61,933 bases of DNA from Lentimicrobiaceae bacterium. Its GTDB lineage: Bacteria; Bacteroidota; Bacteroidia; Bacteroidales; JAGNHN01. Below the pieces are notes generated by a model. That model was not told the DNA's origin. It searched no databases and saw nothing but the letters and a program-made list of their open reading frames with translations. A program made the translations under genes and the position numbers. The stretch covers positions 1 through 61,933 of the forward strand of contig JAGNHN010000016.1 in NCBI GenBank assembly GCA_018001695.1, read 5' to 3'. Positions 17,485-26,324 of the stretch are shown here, in pieces (position 1 is the stretch's first letter; each line of letters starts with the position of its first letter).

Positions 17485-20385
17485 TTAGAATTTGTGACTG
17501 ATCCCCAGACTGAAGGACATCCCCGGATTGATGCTGCTGTAGGTCTGATCGTCTGCCTTGTAGGATGAATAATAACTAAAAACATTATCATTCAGCAGAT
17601 TAGAAACCTTGAAATCCAATGCCGTTCGGCGCTCCTCTCCGAATTTCTTATTAAAACTGAAATTCAGGCTATGGAATGGGGCAATATAGACATCAGGATA
17701 CAAGCCGCCGCCCACGATGGTTAGCGTAGCTCCCTTTACATTATAAAAGAAACCTGCATCCAGTCCCCTCTCCAAAATGCTATAGACAACCCCGGCATTG
17801 ACAACATACGGTGACTGACCCGCCATTTGCCTGGACTTTTCAAGGCTCTCCCCTGTTCTCAGGAAATTCCTGCGCGAATTATACTCCGATTCTGTCATAT
17901 CAATGCGCGAGGACACCCAGGTCAAATTGCCGCTCAGGTTGAAATTCTTCAGTTTAGTCGTGATGAAATCCAGGTCCTTGCGAAACTCAAATTCAAATCC
18001 AAGCAACTGGCCATCTCCTACATTGCGCGGCTGGTATTCCGTGCTTGTCTGAGCCTCCGGAATGCGCACCAACTCAATCGGGTTATCAAAGCGTTTAAAA
18101 AACGCGCTGAGTGAAATCACCTGGCTTCGCTCCAGGAACAACTCCCAACGCAGATCCAGGTTGTCGATCCGTGTTTCGGTCAGTTGTCCATCCCAATCGG
18201 AATACGTAAAGAGGGATCCATTGAAAATCCTGTTCGTGATGGGATCAATAATCTGGGCAAACGAAAGCTCCTTGAAAGAAGGGCGTGCGATGGTGCGTGC
18301 ATAAGAGGTCCGGAAGTTCTGTTTTGGCGACAGCGAATAGATCAGGTTGACAGTGGGGAAAAAGTCCATCGATTCCAGAACTTTATCGTTGTCGAGGTTC
18401 TTGCCATTTTGTGTATCCCCGCTCGCAAAGGCCTGATCGCGTCCGGTATGCCGCTGGATGTAGTTTTCGACCCTCAGTCCCAGGATAATCTTCAGCTTTT
18501 CCAGGAGGTTAAATTCATTGGAAACATAGGCAGCAATATTATTGATATTGGATTGATAGGCATTGGGATTCGGGTTATTATTACCCGATTGGTAATAGAT
18601 GCTGTTGGGTTTATTGGGGTATAGATTACCGGGTAATAGAACCAGGTCAGGATCAGGTGTTAACCACTGCTGGGTGGAAAAAAACTGCATATCAAAGAAT
18701 AGGATTTCATAATCCCGGTATTTAAAGGCATGGTTCAGCCCCACCTTGAATTTGGCATCTCTTTTCAGTAATAAGTATTTCTTTGTTGCATCGAAACGGC
18801 TGCTGATGTTGAGCTCGCTAAGATCACGCCAGATACGGGAAGGATTGCCACCCGCACCTGCACTGAATACCGTGTCGGCATCTTTAAAAGTAAAAGCCGT
18901 TTTTCGGATATCCGGATCACTTGAAGATGAATAAGTTGGCGAAATCCGCCAGTCGATTTCCCAGCCCGGGCCAACGAAAACATGGGTACCACCCAGGAAA
19001 AGATTGGTGAGTGACCGCTGGTTGTATTCCAGGTTGTCAGAGCCTGCAAAGTAGCCTGATTGTCCAATGGCCTGGCCGTCGTTATCGATAAAAAACTTTC
19101 CTGCCCTGCTCTCTCCGTTCTGGAGATGCAACAGCGTCAGTCTAAGTTTGGCATATTTGGTTTTATAAGCCAATCCGCCGATGCCCCCTAAGAGCACATT
19201 CCGCTCACCATAAGCACCTGTCTGGACCGTAGCATACCTCAATTCTGTCTGATCTGGGTTAGTATATCGCTGATATTCACCATAAGTAACATCATCATAG
19301 TATTTATAATCGGTCTTATAGGAAAGTGCAAGGATATATCCCAGCTTCGGGTCTTTGTCCGTTTTGCGTCCTTCTTTTTGCAATGCGATCTGATTACCAA
19401 AAGAGATTCCAAGACTATAGTCCATAAGGCTGGACTGTCGATGGGCGCCCAGTTGGGGGTTGAAACTTTTAATGAAATCAACCACTTCGGACTGGGATGC
19501 ACCGCTGATGGGTGTGGGCACATTGGGCTTGGTAGCGCGGGTAGGGATGGCACGGCTGCCATCATCAAATCCCAGGAAATCGGTTTTTCCGCCTTCGTAG
19601 GTCAGAAAATCAGAATTAAAATGCATATCAGGATTGAAGGCAGTGCTGAATGAAACACCTAAGATGCGGGTATCCGGAAAGTCCTTGGTTTCGATATTCA
19701 GCATACCCCCGGTGAAGTCGGCCGGCATGTCAGCGGTGAAGTTCTTGCTTACCACGATGTTATCGACCAGGTTGGTCGGGAAGATATCCATCTGCAGGCT
19801 GTTCCTGTCCGGATCCAGGCCAGGAATATCCATATTATTCAGAGTTGTCTTGGAATAACGATCTCCCAATCCCCTGACATACACATACTTACCATCTTCA
19901 ACCGACACCCCTGTCACCCTTTTCGCTGCTTCTACCGCGGTGGCATCCCCAATAAGCTGCATGCGACTGGCGGAGATTCCATCCATGATGGCGGCAGATT
20001 TCATTCTCAGCGTATTAATAGCTGTCTCTGAGGTACGTACCACTTCAGCTGTGACGACCACCTCCTGAAGATCCAGTGAGCTCTCCTTGAGTTTCAGGTT
20101 ATTCAACAGTCTCACTTCTCCTTCCCGGATAATTACTTTTTCGATGACCAGGGTCTGATAAGAGATATAAGACACCTGGATATCATAGGTTCCCGGCGGA
20201 ACATCCACCGAGAACTTACCATCGAGGTCGGTGATGGTGCCACGCGAGGTTCCCTTCAGAAAGATGGACACGCCCACCAGCGATTCTCCGGTCTTGTCAT
20301 CATAGACTGAGCCCCTCAGTGTTCCACGCTGCGCAAACAGCGAGAGTGAGGTAAATAATAAAACAACTATAAATAAAATCCTCAT
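17485..20385 (-). CDS. TonB-dependent receptor
   Basis: 966 residues. A signal peptide spans ~1-18, then a carboxypeptidase-regulatory-like domain (19-105: GTLRGSVYDDKTGESLVGVS). Next comes a plug domain (~110-235, with GVSVEDGKYVYVRGLGDRYS, TLNNMDIPG and GGMLNIETKDFP), and a beta-barrel to the end, terminating in aromatic-rich GMSFSLGISHKF. It would import a ligand with energy from TonB/ExbBD, which are not encoded here. The upstream same-strand gene is a beta-helix lipoprotein, and a PhoB-like repeat array lies before that gene, so a phosphate-linked substrate is a working guess. A strong hairpin lies 26 bp upstream of the start codon, between the two genes. Confidence 0.92.
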   Translation of the reverse strand: MRILFIVVLLFTSLSLFAQRGTLRGSVYDDKTGESLVGVSIFLKGTSRGTITDLDGKFSVDVPPGTYDIQVSYISYQTLVIEKVIIREGEVRLLNNLKLKESSLDLQEVVVTAEVVRTSETAINTLRMKSAAIMDGISASRMQLIGDATAVEAAKRVTGVSVEDGKYVYVRGLGDRYSKTTLNNMDIPGLDPDRNSLQMDIFPTNLVDNIVVSKNFTADMPADFTGGMLNIETKDFPDTRILGVSFSTAFNPDMHFNSDFLTYEGGKTDFLGFDDGSRAIPTRATKPNVPTPISGASQSEVVDFIKSFNPQLGAHRQSSLMDYSLGISFGNQIALQKEGRKTDKDPKLGYILALSYKTDYKYYDDVTYGEYQRYTNPDQTELRYATVQTGAYGERNVLLGGIGGLAYKTKYAKLRLTLLHLQNGESRAGKFFIDNDGQAIGQSGYFAGSDNLEYNQRSLTNLFLGGTHVFVGPGWEIDWRISPTYSSSSDPDIRKTAFTFKDADTVFSAGAGGNPSRIWRDLSELNISSRFDATKKYLLLKRDAKFKVGLNHAFKYRDYEILFFDMQFFSTQQWLTPDPDLVLLPGNLYPNKPNSIYYQSGNNNPNPNAYQSNINNIAAYVSNEFNLLEKLKIILGLRVENYIQRHTGRDQAFASGDTQNGKNLDNDKVLESMDFFPTVNLIYSLSPKQNFRTSYARTIARPSFKELSFAQIIDPITNRIFNGSLFTYSDWDGQLTETRIDNLDLRWELFLERSQVISLSAFFKRFDNPIELVRIPEAQTSTEYQPRNVGDGQLLGFEFEFRKDLDFITTKLKNFNLSGNLTWVSSRIDMTESEYNSRRNFLRTGESLEKSRQMAGQSPYVVNAGVVYSILERGLDAGFFYNVKGATLTIVGGGLYPDVYIAPFHSLNFSFNKKFGEERRTALDFKVSNLLNDNVFSYYSSYKADDQTYSSINPGMSFSLGISHKF

Positions 20386-20410
20386 ATGTGGATGAATTAT
20401 GAATAACGAT

Positions 20411-20445
20411 GAGACAGACCTGCCGTTTCGTTGCAGGTCTGTCTC
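20411..20445 (-). other. Intercistronic hairpin between lipoprotein and TonB receptor genes
   Basis: A perfect 13-bp stem (GAGACAGACCTGC paired with GCAGGTCTGTCTC) with a 9-nt loop. No T-run follows on the minus strand, so it is more likely an RNA-stability or attenuation element than a terminator; it would favour expression of the upstream lipoprotein over the receptor. Confidence 0.7.
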
Positions 20446-20502
20446 GCTCTCAAAGCAATCTCGTATGTTGTGCTTTCAATCTGTGAATACCTTACCTTCC
20501 TG

Positions 20503-21714
20503 TCAGAATCCGGCCAGTTTACCGGCCTTGTGAGCCCAGGTCCACGTAAATGCAGTCATATTGGCCTTGTTGGTCGTGCCGGCGGTCACACCTGCAGGAA
20601 CAGCACCATTGACGTAATTAGCCAGATCGGCAGCAGGAACATTGAGCTGAATACCTGTAAAGGTTACTACGGGAGCAGTTACACGGTTGATTTTCTGTCC
20701 GGGAGCAATCTTGGTGATATAAATATCTACCAGATTGACACGTGAATTCTGGTCAACATTGATCAGGTCTGAGGAAAAGCGACCCATTGCACTATCGGTG
20801 GCGAGGACAAGGCCATTTTTGATGGTATGGGTTGCTTCGTAGGAACCTTCCGGTCCATCCAGTTCGAAATTATGATCATCGGGAGCAATGACAACAAAGT
20901 TATCAAGGGTCCCGGACCAGGACTGGTCGGTATCAATGGCATCATCACCCACATTCCAAACCAGGGCGTTTTTGACATTCACTGAGCCGCCAAACCATTC
21001 AATACCATCATCCTGGTTGGCAACGATTTCGATGTTCTCGATGATTGTTCCAGAACCAACACCACCCAGTGTCAGGCCGTTGATCTCGTTACCGGAGCCA
21101 ATATTGGTACCACCATGGCGGATGGAAACATAGCGAATGATTCCGGAGTTATCATTATCATCATTACCACCGTAAAGACCGTTAGGGTCAGAGGTCGGGA
21201 TACCTTCGATCTGCACTTCGGTGACATCACCTGAGGTATTGGATGCTGATATTCTGGCTTTTCCCATGATGAGCACACCACCCCAAAGACCATTCACATC
21301 GGGATCCAGGTTGGGGCTGTTGAAGTTACCTGCCAAAATGTCGGCGGGAGCGATCTCATCAGCCACAGAGGTGAAGATGATCGGGGCGTCGGCGCGTCCA
21401 TCGGCGATAAGCCTTCCACCGCGGGCGATGAGCAGTGCAGTGGCATTGGCACCGGTACCGGCCTCACCTTTGATAATGGTACCTGCTTCGATGGTCAGTG
21501 TTGCTCCGCTGACAACCGTGATTCTACCACCCAGCTGGTACACATTGTTGCGTGTCCAGGTGGTATTGGTGGTGATATTCTGCTTCACAATGACATTGCC
21601 AGAGGGTGTCGGCGTGGGATCGTCATCATCTTCATCCTTACAGGAAGTGACACTGAATGTGAGTACGGCTGCCACGAACAACCAGGCGAGAGACCATGTG
21701 TTTTGCTTTTTCAT
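20503..21714 (-). CDS. Surface lipoprotein with predicted parallel beta-helix
   Basis: 403 residues from MKKQNTW; 15 upstream in-frame codons are unlikely because the lipoprotein signal begins here (lipobox FSVTSC, then acidic KDEDDDD linker and PTPTP, which favours surface export in Bacteroidota). The mature part repeats 'GGRLIADGRADAPIIFTS', 'GGTNIGSGNEINGLTLGGVG' and 'NIEIVANQDDGIEWFGGSVN', typical of right-handed beta-helix folds. No catalytic motif was recognised. It is the first gene of the pair with the TonB receptor and probably acts as its surface partner, by analogy with SusD-type proteins but without SusD homology. A PhoB-like operator lies about 70 bp upstream. Confidence 0.8.
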   Translation of the reverse strand: MKKQNTWSLAWLFVAAVLTFSVTSCKDEDDDDPTPTPSGNVIVKQNITTNTTWTRNNVYQLGGRITVVSGATLTIEAGTIIKGEAGTGANATALLIARGGRLIADGRADAPIIFTSVADEIAPADILAGNFNSPNLDPDVNGLWGGVLIMGKARISASNTSGDVTEVQIEGIPTSDPNGLYGGNDDNDNSGIIRYVSIRHGGTNIGSGNEINGLTLGGVGSGTIIENIEIVANQDDGIEWFGGSVNVKNALVWNVGDDAIDTDQSWSGTLDNFVVIAPDDHNFELDGPEGSYEATHTIKNGLVLATDSAMGRFSSDLINVDQNSRVNLVDIYITKIAPGQKINRVTAPVVTFTGIQLNVPAADLANYVNGAVPAGVTAGTTNKANMTAFTWTWAHKAGKLAGF

Positions 21715-21786
21715 GTTGATTTCTTTTTTTGAATAGTCATCTGAAATTTGATGATGCAAAGAAATCCCGGCAGTATTAGTTGAGTA

Positions 21787-21845
21787 TTAACAGCCTGTTA
21801 ATTCTGCGTTAAGTTGAATAAGCATCGCTTAACGAATACTTAACA
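21787..21845 (-). promoter_or_regulatory. PhoB/PhoP-like direct-repeat operator
   Basis: TTAA cores occur at 21787, 21798 and 21809 (exact 11-bp steps) and again at 21829 and 21840 (11 bp). On the gene strand the upstream pair reads CTGTTAAG and TCGTTAAG, resembling the CTGTCAT half-site of the E. coli Pho box and the TT(A/C/T)ACA repeats of Bacillus PhoP. Eleven-bp spacing puts the units on one face of the helix, as OmpR-family regulators require. It lies upstream of the lipoprotein/TonB receptor pair. Confidence 0.55.
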
Positions 21846-21925
21846 GTAATCAGTATGCAGTAATCAGCTAACATTCAGGTATTTCGCTGATGGCTGATTG
21901 TTGTAAACTGATCGCTATAAACTGA

Positions 21926-22816
21926 TCACTGGTAAGCAATGATGAACCGATCCTTGCCTCTGAAGTCCTTCTCTACGCACATATCTGTGAATCCAGTGGC
22001 GGATAACAAGGATGATGTCTCAGTTGCCAGGGCCTCGTTGATCTCTACTGCCAGGCACCCGCCAGGTTTCAGCAACCTCCGGGCCCAGTCAGCCAAAGCA
22101 CGGTAGTATAGCAGAGGGTCGTTATCCGGGACAAACAAAGCGGAAGGGGGCTCATGTTGAAGGACATTGGGATGCATCTGGGCGCGCTCGGCATCACGCA
22201 CATAGGGAGGATTGGAGATGAGCAGATCAACCGCCGGCCAGTCTGATGGGGGCTCCAGTAGATCAGCCTTTCTAAATACCACATCAAGCTTAAGCTCCAG
22301 GGCATTTCTTTGAGCCACCACCAGGGCGGCTTCGTGCTTATCGAAGGCATAGACTGCAGCCTGAGGGAAGAAGCTTTTCAAGGCAAGGGCGATGGCGCCG
22401 CTACCGGTACAGGCATCAAGCATACTGAAGCCTGGGCCGGCGGTGCCATCCAGGGGTTGAATTGTCCTTAGCTTGTCTACTACCTTGAGTACAAGTTCTT
22501 CCGTCTCTGGCCTTGGAATCAGCACGGCAGGCCCAACCCTGATTTTCATGCCGCAGAATTCCGTATAACCTGTAATGTACTGCCAGGGCCTGCCTGTCTT
22601 CAGCTCACCGACCACGTAAATGAGATCGCGCAGGACACTCTCGGATAGCCTGGCTTCGCGCTGCATTTGAAAGCTGCTGTAATCATAACCACTCACCTCT
22701 TCAAAGAAAAGCCGGAACAGGAACAGCGCTTCTTCATGATTATATAGCTGCGCTATTTCTCTGATAAAGGCTTCTTTCACCTCAATAAATCGGTTGTTCT
22801 TAAAGATCATGGTCAT
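21926..22816 (-). CDS. prmC: Release factor glutamine methyltransferase PrmC
   Basis: 296 residues from the Met at 22816 (22810 also possible); longer frames would overlap ribD's start. It has an N-terminal helical domain (1-75), SAM-binding DACTGSGAIALAL (~134-146) and the catalytic NPPYV motif at 202-206. It methylates the GGQ glutamine of release factors RF1/RF2. It is divergent from ribD with a 49-bp spacer, a pairing I regard as common in Bacteroidota. Confidence 0.94.
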   Translation of the reverse strand: MTMIFKNNRFIEVKEAFIREIAQLYNHEEALFLFRLFFEEVSGYDYSSFQMQREARLSESVLRDLIYVVGELKTGRPWQYITGYTEFCGMKIRVGPAVLIPRPETEELVLKVVDKLRTIQPLDGTAGPGFSMLDACTGSGAIALALKSFFPQAAVYAFDKHEAALVVAQRNALELKLDVVFRKADLLEPPSDWPAVDLLISNPPYVRDAERAQMHPNVLQHEPPSALFVPDNDPLLYYRALADWARRLLKPGGCLAVEINEALATETSSLLSATGFTDMCVEKDFRGKDRFIIAYQ

Positions 22817-22865
22817 GTCGCTACACTGATCAAGGATCGAAGGTAAAAAAAAGTAATTTTGTTCC

Positions 22866-23933
22866 ATGTCCGATCATCACCTCTATATGCAGCGATGCCT
22901 TGACCTGGCAGCGTTGGGTCTGGGTAGCGTCTCGCCCAATCCTCTCGTTGGGTCTTTGATCGTTAAAGACGGGCGTATCGTCGGAGAGGGCTACCATCGG
23001 GTATGCGGAGGACCGCACGCAGAGGTCAACGCCATCAACGCAGTCAAAGACCAGGCGCTATTGAAGGATGCCACGCTCTACGTTAACCTGGAACCCTGCA
23101 CACATTATGGCAAGACACCGCCTTGTGCCGACCTTATTGTAAGCTTGGGTATTCCCCGTGTGGTGATTGGCACGCATGACCCCTACCCTGCCGTATCCGG
23201 TTCCGGAATCCGGCGGCTGCGGGAAGCCAATATAGAAGTAATCACAGGGGTGCTGGAAGACCGGTGTCGCTGGCTAAACCGGCGGTTCTTCAGGGTTCAC
23301 GAAGATGGCAGACCCTATATCATATTGAAATGGGCGCAATCTGCAGATGGATGGCTCTCACCTGAAACTTATGCAGCATCTGAACGTGAAAAATACTGGA
23401 TTACCGGCAAGCCGGCGGTGCAATGCGTACACAAATGGCGGTCGGAGGAAGATGCCATCCTGGTGGGCAGAAACACGGTTGAACGCGATGACCCCAGCCT
23501 TACGGTAAGGTCGTGGCCAGGAAGAAATCCGGTGCGCATCGTTCTTGATCCTGATGCATCATTGACACCCGGCAGGAAGATATTCAGTGAGGATGCGCAA
23601 ACCTTTGTCTACACCAGGCGAGCAGCCTCACAGCCTTCACCAACACATTATATAAATATTGACACAGAAGATTTCCTGGCTGGGGTTATGAAAGATATTC
23701 TGAAGAAGGGAATCAACAGTGTACTCGTCGAAGGAGGCTACCTGACCCTGCAACATTTCCTCGAAAGACGCTTATGGGATGAAATACGGGTCTTTACCGG
23801 TGTCAGGAAGTTTGGAACCGGAACACCTGCCCCATGTCTTCCAAACATACCATCGCAATCCATAAAAACAGGGGCGGACCTCCTGGAGATATTCTTCAAC
23901 CCTGCGCCAAGCGGAACCGACACGACGCAATAA
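22866..23933 (+). CDS. ribD: Bifunctional riboflavin biosynthesis deaminase/reductase RibD
   Basis: 355 residues. The N-terminal deaminase domain (1-145) has zinc ligands His51 (HAEVN, with Glu53 as proton shuttle), Cys78 and Cys87 in PCTHYGKTPPC. The C-terminal reductase domain (~150-350) has WAQSADGW, DAILVGRNTVERDDP and VEGGYLT. It converts the GTP-derived pyrimidine to 5-amino-6-ribitylamino-uracil phosphate in two steps. It heads a plus-strand run of five genes with very short spacers, though the others are unrelated to flavin synthesis. Confidence 0.96.
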   Translation: MSDHHLYMQRCLDLAALGLGSVSPNPLVGSLIVKDGRIVGEGYHRVCGGPHAEVNAINAVKDQALLKDATLYVNLEPCTHYGKTPPCADLIVSLGIPRVVIGTHDPYPAVSGSGIRRLREANIEVITGVLEDRCRWLNRRFFRVHEDGRPYIILKWAQSADGWLSPETYAASEREKYWITGKPAVQCVHKWRSEEDAILVGRNTVERDDPSLTVRSWPGRNPVRIVLDPDASLTPGRKIFSEDAQTFVYTRRAASQPSPTHYINIDTEDFLAGVMKDILKKGINSVLVEGGYLTLQHFLERRLWDEIRVFTGVRKFGTGTPAPCLPNIPSQSIKTGADLLEIFFNPAPSGTDTTQ

Positions 23934-23944
23934 GGCAGTTTTCC

Positions 23945-25807
23945 ATGAAGAAAGAAACGACATCTAAACCTAAAGAGTTGCGCTTGCTGGGGATCCCGGC
24001 AATACAGCAGTGGATAGCTATATCTGTCATTGTCCTCATCACCCTTTTTCTATACTGGCCCGCCCATCGCTTTGCTTTTCTCAATTGGGATGATGATGTA
24101 TATATCACCACATCATCATTAATACAGAATATTGATAAACAGGGTATTATTGATATTTTTTCAAGCTTTTCCAATTCCAATTACCATCCGCTGACAACGA
24201 TTACATATGCTTTGATTTACAGATTCTTTGGGCTTGACAGTACCGCCTACCACCTGCTCAACATCGTGCTTCATCTCTTCAATGTATTACTGGTATATTT
24301 CCTTTTGAAGCGATTCAGCACAACAGGATTCCTGGCTTTGTTCGGCGCGGCTGTCTTCGCCTGGCACCCGATGCATATTGAATCGGTAGCTTGGGTATCG
24401 GAGACGAAAGACCTGCTCTATACGGGTTTTCTGCTCCTCTCATTGCTGGCTTACCTGCGTTACCGGGAAGCGAAGGGCGCTTCGCTGGCCTGGTATATAA
24501 TAACATTGCTGTTCTATCTGCTCTCCTGTTTGTCCAAATCGGCGGCCGCCATCTTTCCGGCGTTTTTAATCCTGATCGACTGGTACCAGCAACGACCATG
24601 GAAAAAAGTCTGGTTTGATAAGATTCCCTTTGCTCTGCTGGCGCTGGCGACTGCCGTTACAGCTGTGCTATCGCAACAGGCTGACCAATCCATCAATATG
24701 GCCGGGGATTTCCCCTGGCCTGCCCGCTTGCTCTTCGCCGCATACGGGATCTGGTATTATGCGCTGAACTTCGTCTTCCCGATCCGGCTATCTGCTTTGC
24801 ATTATTTTCCGGATCCTTCCCAGCCACTGCCGGCGATCTATTACGTCGCCGGACTGGCAACGGCAGGACTCATCGCCTTCATATTGCTTCGGCTGAGGAA
24901 GCGGAGCCCGGCAGGCAGGCCCCGCACCTATTATCTGGGTTTGGGTCTGTATGTTGCTGCTTTATTGATGGTTCTGCAGCTCATACCCATCGGTCGGGCT
25001 GTCGTTGCGGAACGATATACCTATCTGAGTTACCTCGGACTTATCCTCATTGCGGGAAACTGGCTGGAGCCCTGGTTTCAGCGCGCAGACATCAGGAAAC
25101 AGGCTACTGCCAGGGCATTGCAGGCATTGACCCTGGTTTTCCTGTGCTGCCTATTGCTCCTCAGCCATTTGCGCATACCCGTCTGGAAGGACAGCATCGC
25201 GCTCTTTGATGATGTCATCCGCAAGTATCCTGATCGTGGCTACGCCTACCTGGCCAGGGGGAATACATGGCTCAATATGAAGGAAACAGATAAAGCGCTG
25301 GCAGACTACGGCCGGGCGATTACCCGGGAGCCTGAGCTGGGACCGGCATATTTCAGAAGAGCCACCTTACTGATGGCCCTGGGCAGATACCAGGAGGCCA
25401 TACCGGACGCTGAAAAAGCGGTCGAACTGCTTCCTGATAACCCGGAAGCATGGCATAACCGCGGCACCCTGAAATACATGGGTAAGCTATATCCAGAATC
25501 CCTGACTGACTTTAGGCAGGCTACAGAACTTGCCCCTTCATTTACCGAAGCATGGAAAAACACAGCCCTGGCAGCCTACAGGTCGGGCGATATGGAGGAG
25601 GCCATGCAGGCCCTGAACAGCGCCATACAAGCAGATGATCAGTTTGCTGAAGCCTGGTATTACCGTGGGATATTTAAGCTCGAATCGGGTGATACCACCA
25701 TTGGTTGCCAGGACCTTCTTCATGCCGCGCAGTTGGGGAATGAAAAAGCAAGAGAGAAAGCAGCTGCTGTATGTCCTTCACCTGATTTGACGCATGATGC
25801 CAGGTAA
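23945..25807 (+). CDS. TMTC-like membrane glycosyltransferase (GT-C) with TPR tail
   Basis: 620 residues from MKKETTSK; the frame is open upstream but that part overlaps ribD. About ten membrane helices fill residues 20-410, with the acidic loop motif NWDDD at 48-51 after the first helix, as in GT-C enzymes that use lipid-linked sugars. FAWHPMHIESVAWVSETKDLL (split into motifs HPMHIE and SETKDLL) is shared with the eukaryotic TMTC O-mannosyltransferases. The last ~190 residues are about five TPR repeats (AYLARGNTWLNMKETDKALADY and similar). The likely role is protein glycosylation at the periplasmic face with TPRs binding the acceptor. The acceptor is unknown. Confidence 0.8.
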   Translation: MKKETTSKPKELRLLGIPAIQQWIAISVIVLITLFLYWPAHRFAFLNWDDDVYITTSSLIQNIDKQGIIDIFSSFSNSNYHPLTTITYALIYRFFGLDSTAYHLLNIVLHLFNVLLVYFLLKRFSTTGFLALFGAAVFAWHPMHIESVAWVSETKDLLYTGFLLLSLLAYLRYREAKGASLAWYIITLLFYLLSCLSKSAAAIFPAFLILIDWYQQRPWKKVWFDKIPFALLALATAVTAVLSQQADQSINMAGDFPWPARLLFAAYGIWYYALNFVFPIRLSALHYFPDPSQPLPAIYYVAGLATAGLIAFILLRLRKRSPAGRPRTYYLGLGLYVAALLMVLQLIPIGRAVVAERYTYLSYLGLILIAGNWLEPWFQRADIRKQATARALQALTLVFLCCLLLLSHLRIPVWKDSIALFDDVIRKYPDRGYAYLARGNTWLNMKETDKALADYGRAITREPELGPAYFRRATLLMALGRYQEAIPDAEKAVELLPDNPEAWHNRGTLKYMGKLYPESLTDFRQATELAPSFTEAWKNTALAAYRSGDMEEAMQALNSAIQADDQFAEAWYYRGIFKLESGDTTIGCQDLLHAAQLGNEKAREKAAAVCPSPDLTHDAR

Positions 25808-26324
25808 GACCATTATCATCGCAGGAGACCGGGCATCAGGAAAAACAACCTATGCCACGCAGGTATGTGACTGGTTTGAAAACAAGGGCATCCCATACAC
25901 GGCCATTCTGTCTCCCGGATTCTTTGAGGGGTCAGAACGAACATATTACAAGCTCTTGTGCAGGCCGGGTGGGCAGGAATACCTGCTATGTCAACGCCAG
26001 GCTGATCAGGAGTATGTTAAAGGCGGCGGATTCTGGTTCAATCCCGCTGCCATCAGAGCAGGCATCGATTATCTCCAAAAGACAGGACCTTCTGCGAAGG
26101 TCGTGCTGATGGATGAGATCGGCCGGCTGGAGGCTGAAGGTATGGTCTGGGCGCCTGTCCTGCACACCTCCGAATCCTGGAGCAGCCACCGTGTCATTTG
26201 CATAAGAACCCCTTTTATTCCCCTGATCATGAACATAATACGTTCTGAAGATCTGCATATCATTGACACTGGAACAGATTTCGCTCAGATGATCACCTTG
26301 CTCCAAACCCTTGACATCTCATGA
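25794..26324 (+). CDS. THEP1-like nucleoside-triphosphatase
   Basis: 176 residues. Walker A is GDRASGKTT (residues ~11-19) and Walker B is VVLMDEIGRLE (~103-113), followed by a short alpha/beta domain; this is the NTPase_1 (THEP1) P-loop pattern. It overlaps the end of the TPR gene by 14 bp and the next gene by 4 bp, so it is translationally coupled to both. Physiological substrate and role are unknown even for characterised relatives. A start at 25797 is equally possible because two Met codons are adjacent. Confidence 0.8.
   Translation: MMPGKTIIIAGDRASGKTTYATQVCDWFENKGIPYTAILSPGFFEGSERTYYKLLCRPGGQEYLLCQRQADQEYVKGGGFWFNPAAIRAGIDYLQKTGPSAKVVLMDEIGRLEAEGMVWAPVLHTSESWSSHRVICIRTPFIPLIMNIIRSEDLHIIDTGTDFAQMITLLQTLDIS

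Noticed and set aside
20411-20445. Rho-independent terminator
   Set aside because: No U-run follows the stem on the gene strand.
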